Under the pieces are notes generated by a model. The model worked only from the letters and a program-made list of their open reading frames with translations, was not told the DNA's origin and searched no databases. The position numbers were made by a program, and so were the translations under genes. A stretch of DNA of 64,000 bases, taken from NCBI GenBank assembly GCA_011317545.1, contig WUJK01000002.1, positions 682,001-746,000 of the forward strand, read 5' to 3'. The stretch is from Coniella vitis. Taxonomy: Eukaryota; Ascomycota; Sordariomycetes; Diaporthales; Schizoparmaceae. Shown piece by piece: positions 1 through 11,243 of this stretch (positions are counted from its first letter, which is position 1; every line of letters begins with the position of its first letter).

Positions 1-2640
1 TATCTGTCGTTTCAGAGAGTCAGAAACATGCGCGTCTTCCTCTTCTTCGAATGTAGAAGAACACTGTCATTTGGCCATGTTATTGTTGTTGTTGCTGTTG
101 TCCATTCCGAGCAAGCTTGCTTGGCAAAAGTGGTCCAGGAAGAAATGGTTTAGGAGCTAACAAAGAGGAAAGAAAGAAAGAAATTGGGCTAATCGTACGA
201 GGCGTCGTGTAGACTTTTTCTCCTTTTTTCCTCTTTTTCCCTCCCAAAGCATTTCGTCAAATCCACACCTTTTCTTCACCTCCTCATTCAGATGGCGCTA
301 GTTCTTGGAGGAGGTATATAATATCTTTGCTTATATAGTATGAATCCAGTAGAACTTGGGCTTTTGATTTTGAAAAAGACAGGCAATACCTGCATATTGG
401 TGAGTTGGCAGCGCAGTTCCATTTCTACGCGAGTTGCTACGAGGTACTTGGCGCCAACCCTCGGCAATGAGTTGCCCATCAGTTGATTTGTGCCTTACAA
501 ATAAAAATTCCGATTAGTGCTTTACTTCCTTTGGTATATATACATGACTTACTTGTCTCAGAGCACACATTTAACTTGATCGGCCGCCACTATGCTATCT
601 TAGCATACCGCAGACTGTCTATGCAGGTGACATCTTACAGTATTTCGTTCTTTCTTTCTTTCTTTTGCCAAGGCCCCAATTCATAGAGTCTTTCAGTAAA
701 TGGCGTGCGTCATAAAGCAGAACGGGGGTGCATGCAAAAGGAATAACACTTTCCGAATCCCGTCGCCCAATTATCCACATTTGTGCTGCGGAGTTGTGGT
801 CAGCTCACTGAAGAGGGAACAAGGGGTCCCGATACGGTAAAGCAGAGAGTGAGTTGTGATTGGCCTTGAATTCTGGGTGAACGTAGGACAATGATAGGGA
901 ACCTCACCTTATAATATCAAAGTTCGACATTTCAAAACAAAAAGGAAGGAGATTAATCATCAGGGTCATGTTCCCTTTTGGTGGCGGTGATGAACCTGTC
1001 CAGTGTGAAGTCTGGATCCTGAATAGTGCATTTATTTTTAGATCTGGGCTTGGTTTTCTCTATCCACCGCAGACCCTCGAGATGGGGCAGTCAGCAATAG
1101 TATTTTGGCTCTGTTTTACCTTCTTCTTCTTCTTCTTCTTCTTCTCCTTCTCCTTCGCGTTGCCACAATTGAGGCATAAACGTTCATCTGATACAACAAT
1201 AACACAGACTTGCAGAGCGACAAGTTAGAAAGTTTACAAGGAGGCAGAGAAAGGGGGGCGAAAAGCAGCAAGAGAAAAGAGAAGAGAAAGAAAAGAGGCG
1301 GTAGAGCCGACACGACGAGACAGATGCAGGTTATTTTGGTATTCTCAGTTGGTTTTGGTTGGTTTGGTGTTTCTGCTTTTGAACATCAGACACCATTGAA
1401 TCATTGGGCAGATCATCCCATAGTCTGAGACGAAGACGTTGTCGTTGGAGATGTGCAGGGTTTCCTGGTCCAAGGAAACCAATAATGTGTTTTGTAGACT
1501 TGCATGGTATGCAAGTGTTCTGAAGGCGAGAAGGTACGGATAGCCGCCAGGGAAGACGTACGGCGCTCCAGTATGTTAGAGAATAGATGTGTTATTCTCC
1601 TGTCTGCTGTAGCTCGTATGGAATGCGGGATGTTTGAGGCGAGTCCAGGTTGTCTTTTAGTCTGTGCTATTAAAAACCATTAAAAGCTGGCGAGATAAGA
1701 AAAGAAGAGAACGGTAGAACGAAAGAACAAAAGAAAGATAATTAACAACAATAATACAGCACAGTGCCATTCATCTGCGCTGACAATACAATAATTTGCA
1801 CTGACAATAACATGTTTACTATTACCCCCACGCTGCTGCGCGTTCGTCTGGATGTTCTCCATGTCCCACGATGATTGTCTAGGCCGTTGCAAGTGGCAAT
1901 AGTTTGAGTCAAGAATTGTTCAGACGATGCCAGGTGAGAAGGCACTAGATATCTTTGTCATCACTGCTTAATTGGGCTTTGCCACATAATCGCCAAGTAG
2001 TGGGTTGTTGGGTGTTGTCGACTGCAAGTCAGCCAGCCGCCGCCGTGATGAACACCTACCTGGCTGAGGAAATAGCATACTGCTATGCATATTCTGCAGT
2101 GGGCCACGAAACCACCATGGAGCGAATGGTATAGCGCACCCAAGACGCTAACCCTAGCGGGCTGGACCCTGTATTTCCCCCTGCTGGCTCGATGGTATTA
2201 GTGTGGTTGAGACAAGGCCCTGGCCAGACCCCACCCGCGACTTCACCAAGTCGAAACGTCTCGTGCGCGAAGCCGTCTCAACTTACAGAATATGGATCTT
2301 TTCTTTTTCTTCGACTTTGCCTCATACACACAACCGCACACGGCTCTTCGGCAAGTAATGAGCAGACTCTCCCCTCCCTTTCTCTCTCGCTCTCGTCTTT
2401 GCCCACCAAATGGGGAGCTAGGAGGGCCCTTTTCGTCCCACCACGCCGCCAAGTCTTTGAGAGGCCCCATCAAGTTCTGGGCGGCAGAAGTGGAGATGAG
2501 ACTCGGGCTGCGCGTCAAGAGGGGCGTTCTTGGGTGCGATTTGCATTGCTTGCTGCCAGCATGGTGACGCGGCCACGGCATGTGCTCGTTGCTTGGAGCC
2601 CTTCGTTTCGAGGAAAGTGGGCGGCGTGGACAGCAGGAAT
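1..2640. other. Intergenic region, no supported gene
   Basis: No reading frame here has the domain content, codon pattern or splice structure of a gene. The open frames are short, overlap each other and include homopolymer-driven ones. What can be seen is a TTC microsatellite near 1121-1155 and pyrimidine/purine-rich stretches. The last few hundred bases are the promoter of the secreted repeat protein that follows. Confidence 0.6.
1121..1155. repeat. (TTC)n microsatellite
   Basis: About eleven consecutive TTC/CTC units lie inside non-coding sequence. The spurious poly-Arg and poly-Phe frames around it are produced by this repeat. Confidence 0.85.
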
Positions 2641-2648
2641 CCGACGAG

Positions 2649-2657
2649 TATATAAAT
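2649..2657 (+). promoter_or_regulatory. TATA box of the secreted repeat-protein gene
   Basis: TATATAAAT lies 250 bp before the start codon at 2899. It is followed by a long pyrimidine-rich leader (CTTCTCTTTTCTCC type tracts from about 2750 to 2850), a layout often seen in strongly expressed filamentous-fungal genes. The role is inferred from sequence and position only. Confidence 0.5.
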
Positions 2658-2898
2658 CGACGATCCCATCACCACCACCTTTTGTCCCCATCAAGCACCC
2701 ATCATCACAACAACAGAGCCTGCTTCAAGAAGAGATCAGCCTTTTCTTCCTCTTCTCTTTTCTCCTTTCCTCGGCCGGTCCGTACGCTCTGGTTTAGCTT
2801 TCCTGTTCACTTCGACCTGTATATCCATTCTTCGTCCGTTGTCTCTTCTATTTCGACAATTCAGTTTCGTTTCTCATCCCAACAAACCCAAAGAAAAA

Positions 2899-3833
2899 AT
2901 GAAGTTCTACGCTCCTCTTGTCCTTGCCATGGCTGGTTCCGCCCTCGCCAAGGGAAACAACACGTCCACCCAGTCGCAGTGCAGGGAGGTCGCCAAGCTG
3001 ACGGAGCTCAACGATCTCGTCGCCAACACGACCAAGCTCAACGAGTTCACACGGGGCAATGCCACCAAGGCCGCCGAGCTCGAGGCCAAGGCATCTGCCG
3101 GCGCCAGCACGCTGGCCACGCTCAACAGCAACACGACCCTCATGGCAACCTGCACCCAAATCTTCTCCGTCGAGGACATGGAGGACGACTGCATTGAGAT
3201 GGATGCCATCCAACAGGCCAATGTCATTGCCAACAACGCCACGCTGCTCGCCAAGCACACAAAGAACAACGCCACCAAAGCTGACGAGTTCAAGGCAAAG
3301 GTCGCGGCCAAGGCGGCTACGCTCGATGCGCTGCAGTCCAACACGACCCTCACGGCATTCTGCTCGACGTTCAACGACAAATCCGAGTGCAAGGCCATGG
3401 CCAAGCTGATCAAGCAGCAGGACCTCGCTGCCAACACCACTGCTCTGGTATGTTCAGTTTTGCGTATAGTGTTTCGAGACTTGATCTTCCCACCTTCCTT
3501 TCGTTTTTTTGTTTTGTGGCCTGCCAAACAGATAACTAACACTGTATTACCTTGAATGTACAGAACGACAAGTTCAACGGCGACGCCACCAAGGTGTCCG
3601 ACTACCAAGCCAAGGTCAGCGCCAAGGCCGTCAAGCTGCAGACTCTCATGGCCAACACCACTCTGGTGAACACCTGCGAGAGCATGGGCATCACCACCGC
3701 GGCCGACGTTGCCAAGGCTTCCGCCGACAGCAAGTCCACCTCCAAGAGCGCTGCAGCGGCCGTCAGCCCTGTCGCCGGTGCCAAGGTGCTTGCGCTCGTC
3801 TCGGGTCTCGTCTTTGCCATCAGCATGCTGTAA
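2899..3833 (+). CDS. Secreted GPI-type protein with three C-x56-C repeats
   Basis: I model two exons (2899-3447, 3564-3833; intron with GTATGT donor and TACAG acceptor), giving 272 aa. Residues 1-17 form a signal peptide ending ALA. The mature part is three tandem modules, each opened and closed by a cysteine exactly 57 residues apart: C28/C85, C98/C155 and C164/C221. Each module carries a shared pattern: an A-N-x-T glycosylation site near its start, then ATK, then an [EDQ]x[AK]K helix, then NTTL just before the closing Cys. A Ser/Lys/Ala linker and a hydrophobic tail ending AISML suggest GPI anchoring. I infer a cell-wall protein, highly N-glycosylated, with one disulfide per helical module. 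I do not recognise a named family. The antisense strand is also open for 327 codons, but only as a shadow. Confidence 0.85.
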
Positions 3834-4581
3834 ATTGGCTCGTCCGCACCAGGGCCGCCACTTCTCACCTGATGCACGCTGACTGCCCACTCATCCTTGC
3901 CAGCTTGGGAGGACTCGGGCTTGGGCCAGGAGAGAGAAAGGTTGGGAAAGCATCGCCCCGTCAATCAATGGTCACCACCTATCAAGGATGTTATTGCGCG
4001 TCCGTCCTCTATTCATGGTTGTTTTACCTTGCCTACATTATCATGTATTATTCAAGACTCTGCAGCAGTCGCCAGTATAATATTTAACGAGTATCAATAG
4101 AGATTTGTGTCCAAAAATGACCAGACTTGTGAGACTGTGAGACTGTGAGGTCGAACCATAGGGAACATGAATTCCCACTCACAAGAACTGGGAAGGAGGT
4201 ACTCGAGCGGCATTAGTGACTTCCGCATGGCGTCAGGAAGGGCAGCTGCCTGAAGCTGATTGGCGGGGATGCAATGTGTAAAAAGAGGGAGCAGTCAGCC
4301 GATAACGTCCCCGTTTGATGTGGAAAAACCACCACACGCTTCTTCTCTTCCCTGCAATACTGCATGCCGTCTTCTACCTCTCAATATCGTCAGTTTCTTT
4401 AAAAAGGTATCCTTGTGTAGGATATATTTATGGTCGAAGGCCATAATACCCACACGACATCGAAACCTCGCCGGCGTCCGATGCTACGACTGATCAATTC
4501 GAGATCTTCCATTCCTTTCGCCTTTGTTCTTGGAAGAGACAATAATCGAAACGCTTAACAGAAAGATGACCCACGATCACA
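3834..4581. other. Intergenic, 3' flank and HET promoter
   Basis: Only short unsupported frames are present. It contains the 3' untranslated region of the secreted protein (AT-rich, ending near 4090) and the promoter of the HET gene. GTGAGACT occurs twice in tandem near 4130-4147. Confidence 0.5.
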
Positions 4582-6580
4582 ATGGCTTCTGCCACCGACG
4601 AGCAGCGTAGGATACCATCTGAGCCACCCTTTGACTATGCTTCTCTTCCTCTTCCAGATCCAACAACACATATACGCCTCTTGCAAATCACCGACGTCAA
4701 GAGCAACCCCCTTCGATGCCAGCTCAGCGTCCAGCCCCTCTCCGACTTGCCGCCCTTTGAGGCCATCTCTTATACGTGGGGTGATCCAGGGCAGCAAACC
4801 TGGCTCATCGTCAACGAGCAGCGCATGGCGCTCCGCCTCAACTGTGCGGCTGCTTTGCTCCAGGCTCAGTCCTGTGGACAGGCCGGGTATCTCTGGATCG
4901 ATGCATTGTGTATTAACCAGAAGGATGGGCCCGAGAAAAGCAACCAAGTCAACTTGATGGGACATATTTATCATGCTGCAGTGCGCACTATAGCATGCCT
5001 CAGCCGCCAAACCGAGGGCTGGGCGGAGCTGCTGTCCTTTCTCGAGGCGAACCGCGCTCTGCTACAAGTCTTGAACGAGAAAATGCCTCGACGAAGAGAT
5101 TTTCTAGAACTATATATTCACTCATGGAATGACATACCTCTTGAGGTTCTCTCGCTTTTCATTTCATGGCTCTCTTGCAACACATCGCAAACAGAACTCC
5201 AACAAATATGTCGGAGTTATGACTTTATGACTGAGATCATGTCTCAACCCTATTTTGGACGTCTTGTAAGCGCATCTCCGAACTAAACCCTGGATGACAG
5301 GTTTGAATCAAACGACATACCTCATCTTTTCAAAGCCAGGACAAAGCATGCTAACCAAGAGTTAGTGGGTGCTGCAAGAGCTGTTCTGCGCCAAAGAAGT
5401 TCGTTTTTGTTGCGGTAATCGCTACGAGACTGGCCAAGCCCTCCATGGCTTCATTTTGCTCATCCACGTCCTTGAGTCAGCACGTCAGGAATTCTCACAA
5501 TTAACACCTTTAGAAGAAGACATGCTACAGCGGCCGTTGCCCGCGAATGACCTGGCGGTGCTGCAGATGTTCGACTGGTCTCGCATACCCACCTTTGAAT
5601 CCCACAACGTCTGGCATCCAACTTTTCGATTTGCTATACAGGATAGTTCGGAAAAATACAGCCTGTTAGCACTCTTCATGCGATGTGGCCATTACCACCA
5701 GAAATGCGAAGACCATAGAGACTTGATCTATGGTTTGCTCAACCTGGTCGATTGGAATGCCCTCTCTGGCAAGGTGCTTTTCCCAGATTACAGCAAATCA
5801 CTGGTCCAAGTTCTAACAGAGACATATGTCCTGCTCGTGAGCTATACCGCGAGGAAGTGGGCCAAGCGTGTCCGAAGCTCTGGGTTTGAAAAAGTGGAAT
5901 TGGAATTTTTGCAGGCATTCTCTCCTGCTATTAAGGATGTGGCTACCCAATCGCGACTTTCGCTTTTGGAACCACTTCCAGACGGCCAGCCGCAGCTTCA
6001 ATATACATTAGACTATAAAACATTCCGCGATTGGCGGTCTCTTCGGCTCGTTTGTATCGACGACAAGTGGTATTTCGACACCCACGATCAGCAACTCCTG
6101 GGAGACCAAAAGCATCCGACGACCTGCGCAAATCACGACGACGCAGCAAAAGCAACACCACAACAGCCCTACTGCGGCATGCTGAATCGCAAAGGAGAAC
6201 CTGTCATTTATTTCTCGCGGCATACACGCTCTGGAGATTGGTTACTGATTGGTAAACCCTCCCTTCCCCAAGGCGCAGTAATCGCCAGGCAATGCGAAGC
6301 CGATGGGACTCTTCATCTCATTAGTTATGTGGCGTTTAGTGACCGGTATGAATATCGTACAATGGCCAAGAATGTATCCTTGTATGGGCACTGCGTGGAC
6401 ATGAGCTTTGACGTGGAAGACTATGTGGTCTACTTTGTGAGGTGCAGTGTCTTGTCTTATGCGTCAAGGTACCGCAGCCTGGGTCGTGGTCATTATCTGC
6501 TGTCTTCGCTACCGGATTTTCTGGACACCCATGTCTGTCGATTTGCAGGGTCTTCTTTTGCGATTTGGTGGCCAAGTTGA
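4582..6580 (+). CDS. HET-domain protein (heterokaryon incompatibility type)
   Basis: Two exons (4582-5265 and 5366-6580) with a 100-bp phase-0 intron give 632 aa. All three landmarks of the HET domain (Pfam PF06985) are visible: AISYTWGD at residues 61-68, LWIDALCINQ at 104-113, and WVLQELFCA starting at 229, which is formed only when the intron is removed and so fixes the acceptor. HET domains are TIR-like modules that trigger cell death in fungal non-self recognition. The C-terminal 350 residues have no repeat (no WD, ankyrin or TPR) that I recognise. A second HET gene lies 4.7 kb downstream on the other strand. The domain is certain. The biological role as an incompatibility gene is inference, because most HET genes are untested. 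Confidence 0.9.
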
Positions 6581-7400
6581 TGGGAGGGTCTTGGCTGGGT
6601 TTCCTTCTTGTCATGATTGAGCTGGATATGATATATATATTGAATTTGATTTTGCTGGGCTGGAATTCCACGTGATAGTGTTTTATGTTATGTGAACATT
6701 TCGTTGCTCTGTTCTATTCCACATAGTGAAATCATGTGCTTACTTGTTGATTCTCGGATAAATTTCGGCGTTCCTATCAACGTGATGTGTGATTTGGATA
6801 TTCTCAAATATTCAGTTAGTCGAGACTGAGAGACTAAGACATTGTGTCCTACTTCTATATTCTCCATCCCCAATTGGCAATGCATAAGTAAATCTGGACC
6901 TCGGCTCTTGCTCAAACTCAACGCCTCTTCTCCGCAGCTAGCGTCACCGCCAACACGCTACTGTAACAGTTCTTCGTGCTCGGGTTCAACGGCCTCAACG
7001 TCATCTCTTTCTTCCTTTCTTTTTTTTTTTTTTGTGGCCGGTACCTGTTGTCCTTCTTACTCTGACATACAGTGGGTATACTGTGTACTACCTGTTGACG
7101 AATCAGCAGTTTACCTTGCCTGGTTTCGCCTTCTCTTTTCTTCCCCCCTCCTTGTTCTTTTCTTCTTAAGCCCTGGTCTCGAAACCCGCGAGAAAAAGTA
7201 TACCCAGCAGCTCGGTAAGTTTAGGTGATTCTTTTAGTCTTGTTTACTTATATCTATGCGTTTGGATGTACGGCTTTACTGAGAAAACCCCACCAGGCTC
7301 GTACCGTCCTCGTACTATCCATCTAGCAGTGGCCAAAAAGAAAAGGTAAAAGGACGTCTGTCGGAGGCGACTCTGAAACAAACAACGAACAAACGCGGCC
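6581..7400. other. Intergenic between HET and GST genes
   Basis: The 3' flank of the HET gene and promoter of the GST-like gene lie here. A 14-T homopolymer stands near 7020. No gene is supported. Confidence 0.5.
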
Positions 7401-8521
7401 ATGAAGAAGATCACGCTCTACGTGGACATTGTGTCGCCTTTTGCCTATGAGGCGTACTATATCCTGCGGGTGAGTTGTCCTGTTTCTAAAAAGGAATGGC
7501 TTTGGGCGGTTGAGAAATCCAATCCACCAACCGACAACAGTAATTTGAAGACGAGCATCGCTAATTTTTATACGCTTCTACTCGTTTGTAATCATCCCCC
7601 AGCATGATCCAGCTTTCCAAACATGTCAAATCACGTATATTCCCGTCTTTTTGGGTGGGATTATGAAGGCTGCGGGGAACACGGCGCCGATATATATCCA
7701 TAGTATGTATGAATCCTGCCTCTCGGACCGCTCCTCTTCCTCGCCCTTTTCTTTCTTTCTTTCTTTCTTTCCTTCTTTATTTTTTTTTCTTTCCTTTCTT
7801 ATTCTTTCAACTAATCAACATCCCACTTTCCCCCCTTTTCCCCCAAACAGACAAAGACAAATGGATCAACACAGAGCGTCTCCGCTGGGCCACCTACTTC
7901 TCCATCCCCATGGTCCCAGAAACACCAAAGGGGTTCCCCCATCTTACACTGCCCGTCATGCGGGCCCTTTGCGCCCTTGTTGCGGACCAGCACCACCACC
8001 ACCACCACCACCAACAAACAACAACAGAAAAAGAAGAAGAAGAGGAGGAGGAGGAGGAGGGGCAACAACCCCACACCATCATGACCTCGCCCGCCGCACA
8101 ACAGATTCTCATCCCGGCGTTGGACGCCTTCTTTGACGCGTACTGGGTCCAGGGGCGGATTGTCTCGGAGAAGGATGTGCTGCGGGAGGTCCTGGGGCAG
8201 ATTTTGGCGGCGGCTGCTGCTGCTAGAGGAGAGGATGGAGATGTGCAGGCGCAGGTGCAAGCGCAAGTGGACAAGATCATCGCGCTTGCTGCCACAGAAG
8301 GGAAAAAGATGCTTCAGGCGTACACGGACGAGGCGTATGCGGAGGGGGCGTTTGGGTTACCGTGGATGGTGTGCGAGAAGGAGGAGGATAAGGAGGAGGC
8401 CGGACGTGGAAAGGGGAACAAGAGGAAGGAAGGGTTTTGGGGCGTGGATCATCTGGGCATGGTGGTGGATTTCTTGGGGCTGGAGAAGTTGAGGGGCGGT
8501 GGGTGGCGGGCTATGTTGTAG
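7401..8521 (+). CDS. Kappa-class glutathione S-transferase / DsbA-fold isomerase-like protein
   Basis: Three exons (7401-7469, 7603-7702, 7851-8521) give 279 aa. The N-terminus LYVDIVSPFAYEAYYILR is the thioredoxin-fold start of the kappa GST / 2-hydroxychromene-2-carboxylate isomerase family, with the catalytic Ser in the SPFAY motif. YIPVFLGG follows, then after intron 2 NKDKWI...RW...PMVPETPKGFP, and FGLPWMV near the C-terminus, all family hallmarks. Members conjugate or isomerise with glutathione, often in mitochondria or peroxisomes. This protein is longer than the usual ~220 aa because of a His-run plus Glu-run at residues 104-126 and a charged insertion after PWMV, both low-complexity surface loops. 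Intron 2 is almost entirely pyrimidine. The gene converges with the SCP2-thiolase 345 bp away. Confidence 0.87.
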
Positions 8522-8865
8522 GGGGGATGGATGGAGGATGAAGATGGGGATGAGGCACTGTTTTGGATTGCTCCAGAGACATCTTGTTTTGGACGTTTGG
8601 TCGTGTTGTCACGTTGGTTGAATCTCCCATACAGGATGAATAGAGCGAAGAAATATGGCTACAGCCCTCCTGGATGGCTCACAATGTTAGTAACGGCAGT
8701 GCTGAGGACGGTGGTTATGAAAGAGGCATTAGGAATGCTGCTTAACTTCCTCACCAACCACAATCTCTTGACAATCCGGCCCAGTTGTGCTTCATTACAT
8801 TCTCCCTCTCCCACATTCTCACCAAATCTTTCCTCAGCCGAGACAACTTCATCACCCGACCCAAT

Positions 8866-10320
8866 CTAGAACCGAGCCTGAACCTTCTCCTGCGTATCCT
8901 GCAACGCCCAGTCACTCGCTTTATCCCTACTCCTCACCGACCGTGCCTGCTCCTCTGTGAAGCCCTTTGCCTGCGTGGCCGGGTTGTACCCCAGTCCATT
9001 CACTTTGCCCACCGCTTCATCATCCAGCCTGGGCGCCTCCTTGCCATCCGCCCGCCGATACACCGACACGACCGCCGCGCCGCCGAGTCCCAAGTTATGC
9101 TGCAAGCAGTATTTCGTCCCCGCGACATGCCTGTTGTTGGCCCACCCGCGCAAGTGCCACACCAGCTCCGCACACTGCGCCAGGCCCGTGGCGCCCAGCG
9201 GGTGGCCCTTGGAGATGAGCCCCCCGGACGGATTGACCACAATCCTGCCGCCGTACGTAATGTCGCCGTTGCGGACCATCTCGTGCGCTTTGCCCGGCGC
9301 ACACAGGCCCAGCGCGTCCAGCGTCACCATTTCGTTGGCGCTGAAGCAGTCGTGCAGCTCGCAGACGCTGCACTGGTCCGGCGCGACGCCCGCCTCGGCA
9401 AGCGCAAGGCGCGCTGCGTGCTGCGACATGTGGAAGCCGACGAGGTCGATGGCGCTGCGCGAAAACAGCGCGGGCGAGTCGGTCGCGAAGCCCTGGCCCG
9501 CAATGAGCACGGCCTGGTCGCGCAGGTGCGGCCGGGCGGCGAGGAAGTCTTGGGAGACGAGCACGGCGGCGGCGGCGCCGTCTGAGGTCGGGCAGCATTG
9601 CAGCTTGGTGAGGGGCTCGTGGATCATGGGCGCGGCGAGGATTTGCTCGCGCGTGTAGACGTCTTGGAATTGAGAGTAGGGGTTGTTTACGCTGTGGGCA
9701 TGGTTGACCCGCGCGATTTCGGCAAAGTCTTCGAGCTTGGCGCCGTATCTGGGATGGTTGTTAACTTCTTATATATGGTTATATTTTTTATATTTTTTTT
9801 GATGAAGAAAAAACAAACAAACATACTTCTCCATGTACTCCCTGCCTGCGTTACCAAACATTTGCGCCGCTCCAGGAGCCTTGGTGTAGCCCCTCGTCGA
9901 AGCCATCATCAAGCCCGACGTGCCCGTGGGATTCTCGCGGTCGTTGAAGAAGGTCTGCAGACTACCGGGCATCATCTTTTCAAAGCCCACGACCAACACG
10001 CAGTCGGCGGCGCCGCTGGCAATGTACTGGCGGCCAATGGCCAGCCCGGTCGACCCCGTGGAGCAGTTGTTGTTGACGTTGATGATGGGGATCTGGGTCA
10101 TGCCAAACTGGTAAAAGACGCGCTGGCCGCAGGTCGAGTCGCCGTAGCAGTAGCAGGCCACGCCCTGGTCGACGTCGTCGTAGGTGATGTGTGCGTCGAG
10201 CAGCGCCTTGACGCCTGCTTCGAAGCCGAGCTCCGTGTAGTCGACTTTGCCGCGCGGCTTGATAAACTTGGTCATGCCCACGCCGAGGACGTAGACGGGG
10301 GCTTTTTGTTTGGGCGCCAT
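8866..10320 (-). CDS. SCP2-type thiolase (sterol carrier protein X / lipid-transfer thiolase)
   Basis: Two exons (10320-9827 and 9748-8866) are joined across a 78-bp intron with GTATGT donor and CCCAG acceptor, giving 458 aa. The nucleophile is C86 in NNNCSTGSTG. HDCFSANE (His about 297) and GHPLGATG (His about 347) complete the thiolase active site, and a late Cys lies in TKYCLQHNLGLGG. This is the thiolase form without a fused sterol-carrier domain. The family cleaves 3-oxoacyl-CoA, notably branched-chain or sterol side-chain substrates, in peroxisomes. The C-terminal ARF resembles a degenerate PTS1 signal (inference). The long frames on the opposite strand (8785-9585 and 9598-10437) are shadows of this GC-rich exon. 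Confidence 0.93.
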
Positions 10321-11243
10321 GGTGGGTTGGTTGTGTTTATGTTGTTATTCAAGAGGAAAATAAATTACCAAAAAAAAAAAAAAAAGACGAAGAAGACAAG
10401 GTGTTGGTGTTGTTGCGAGGGTGGTTTTGCGACTTAAGCAAGATGAATTTCTGCTCGCCAATCAGCTTGAAGACACTCTGTATCTACTCAACAGGCACAA
10501 ATGGAGTTGAAATCACAAAATATACAAAAGCGCCGATGGTAAGAAGCAGAGAGCCTTTGATTGAATCCATCTTGGGACTCCAAGTCGGGATCAGAAAGGC
10601 GGGGGTGGCTACCGGGAGCCGAGGCATCTGATGATCTGCAAGTACCATATATGCCCACTACACCTAGCGGGAGAGGTGCCACTGGAGTTGCGGCCGTGTA
10701 CTGTATACACTGTTAGCGGGCTGTGAGCGCCAGAATTATAGTGGGATTACAGTGGGAAAGGACCTCCGAGTTACCTGCCATCTACTGTCTACCGCCTGCC
10801 AAGTCCCCCTCCGCCACGCCAACTTTCCCCACGTTTTCCTTTCCCCAGATTTCCGTCCCTGACCCACCCCACCACCCCCCTCCGGCCTAATTCGGAATGC
10901 TATTCGTGTCGTGGTGTAAGGTGATGTTGTATACCAATGAGCCTTACAAGATGAGCCTTGAAGCCAGAATACAGGCTTGTGACAGTATAGGCGATAAATC
11001 TTAATCGATTTTCCTTACACAGCAAACTCGCGACCGCTGATTACAGCAGTATACGGCGATCGTGGGAGTCCTTCTCTCTTTTCTTTATTTTATTTTTCAA
11101 CTCCAACATCTTAACCACATGCACTCAGTAATCAGGGAAAATTCTGCTGGCACTGCGCAAATACAACATATTACAATAGCCTAAAGACGTCTATGCCTAA
11201 CGAACCAAGTAAAACATAAGATACATCCAAAGCTTCTCCCACA
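10321..11243. other. Intergenic between thiolase promoter and HET 3' end
   Basis: No gene is supported. It contains a poly-A run near 10370-10384 just upstream of the thiolase start, and C-rich tracts near 10800-10890. Confidence 0.5.

Noticed and set aside
2192..3197. 201- and 205-codon frames before the secreted protein
   Set aside because: They lie in the TATA-box and pyrimidine-rich leader region and run into the real gene in the wrong frame.
2907..3890. 327-codon frame antisense to the secreted repeat protein
   Set aside because: It mirrors the codon bias and intron of the sense gene, has no domain, and the sense strand has a signal peptide, repeats and good splice sites.
8785..10437. 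Plus-strand frames of 266-279 codons over the thiolase
   Set aside because: Both are shadows of GC-rich thiolase exons; the minus strand shows the complete thiolase active site.
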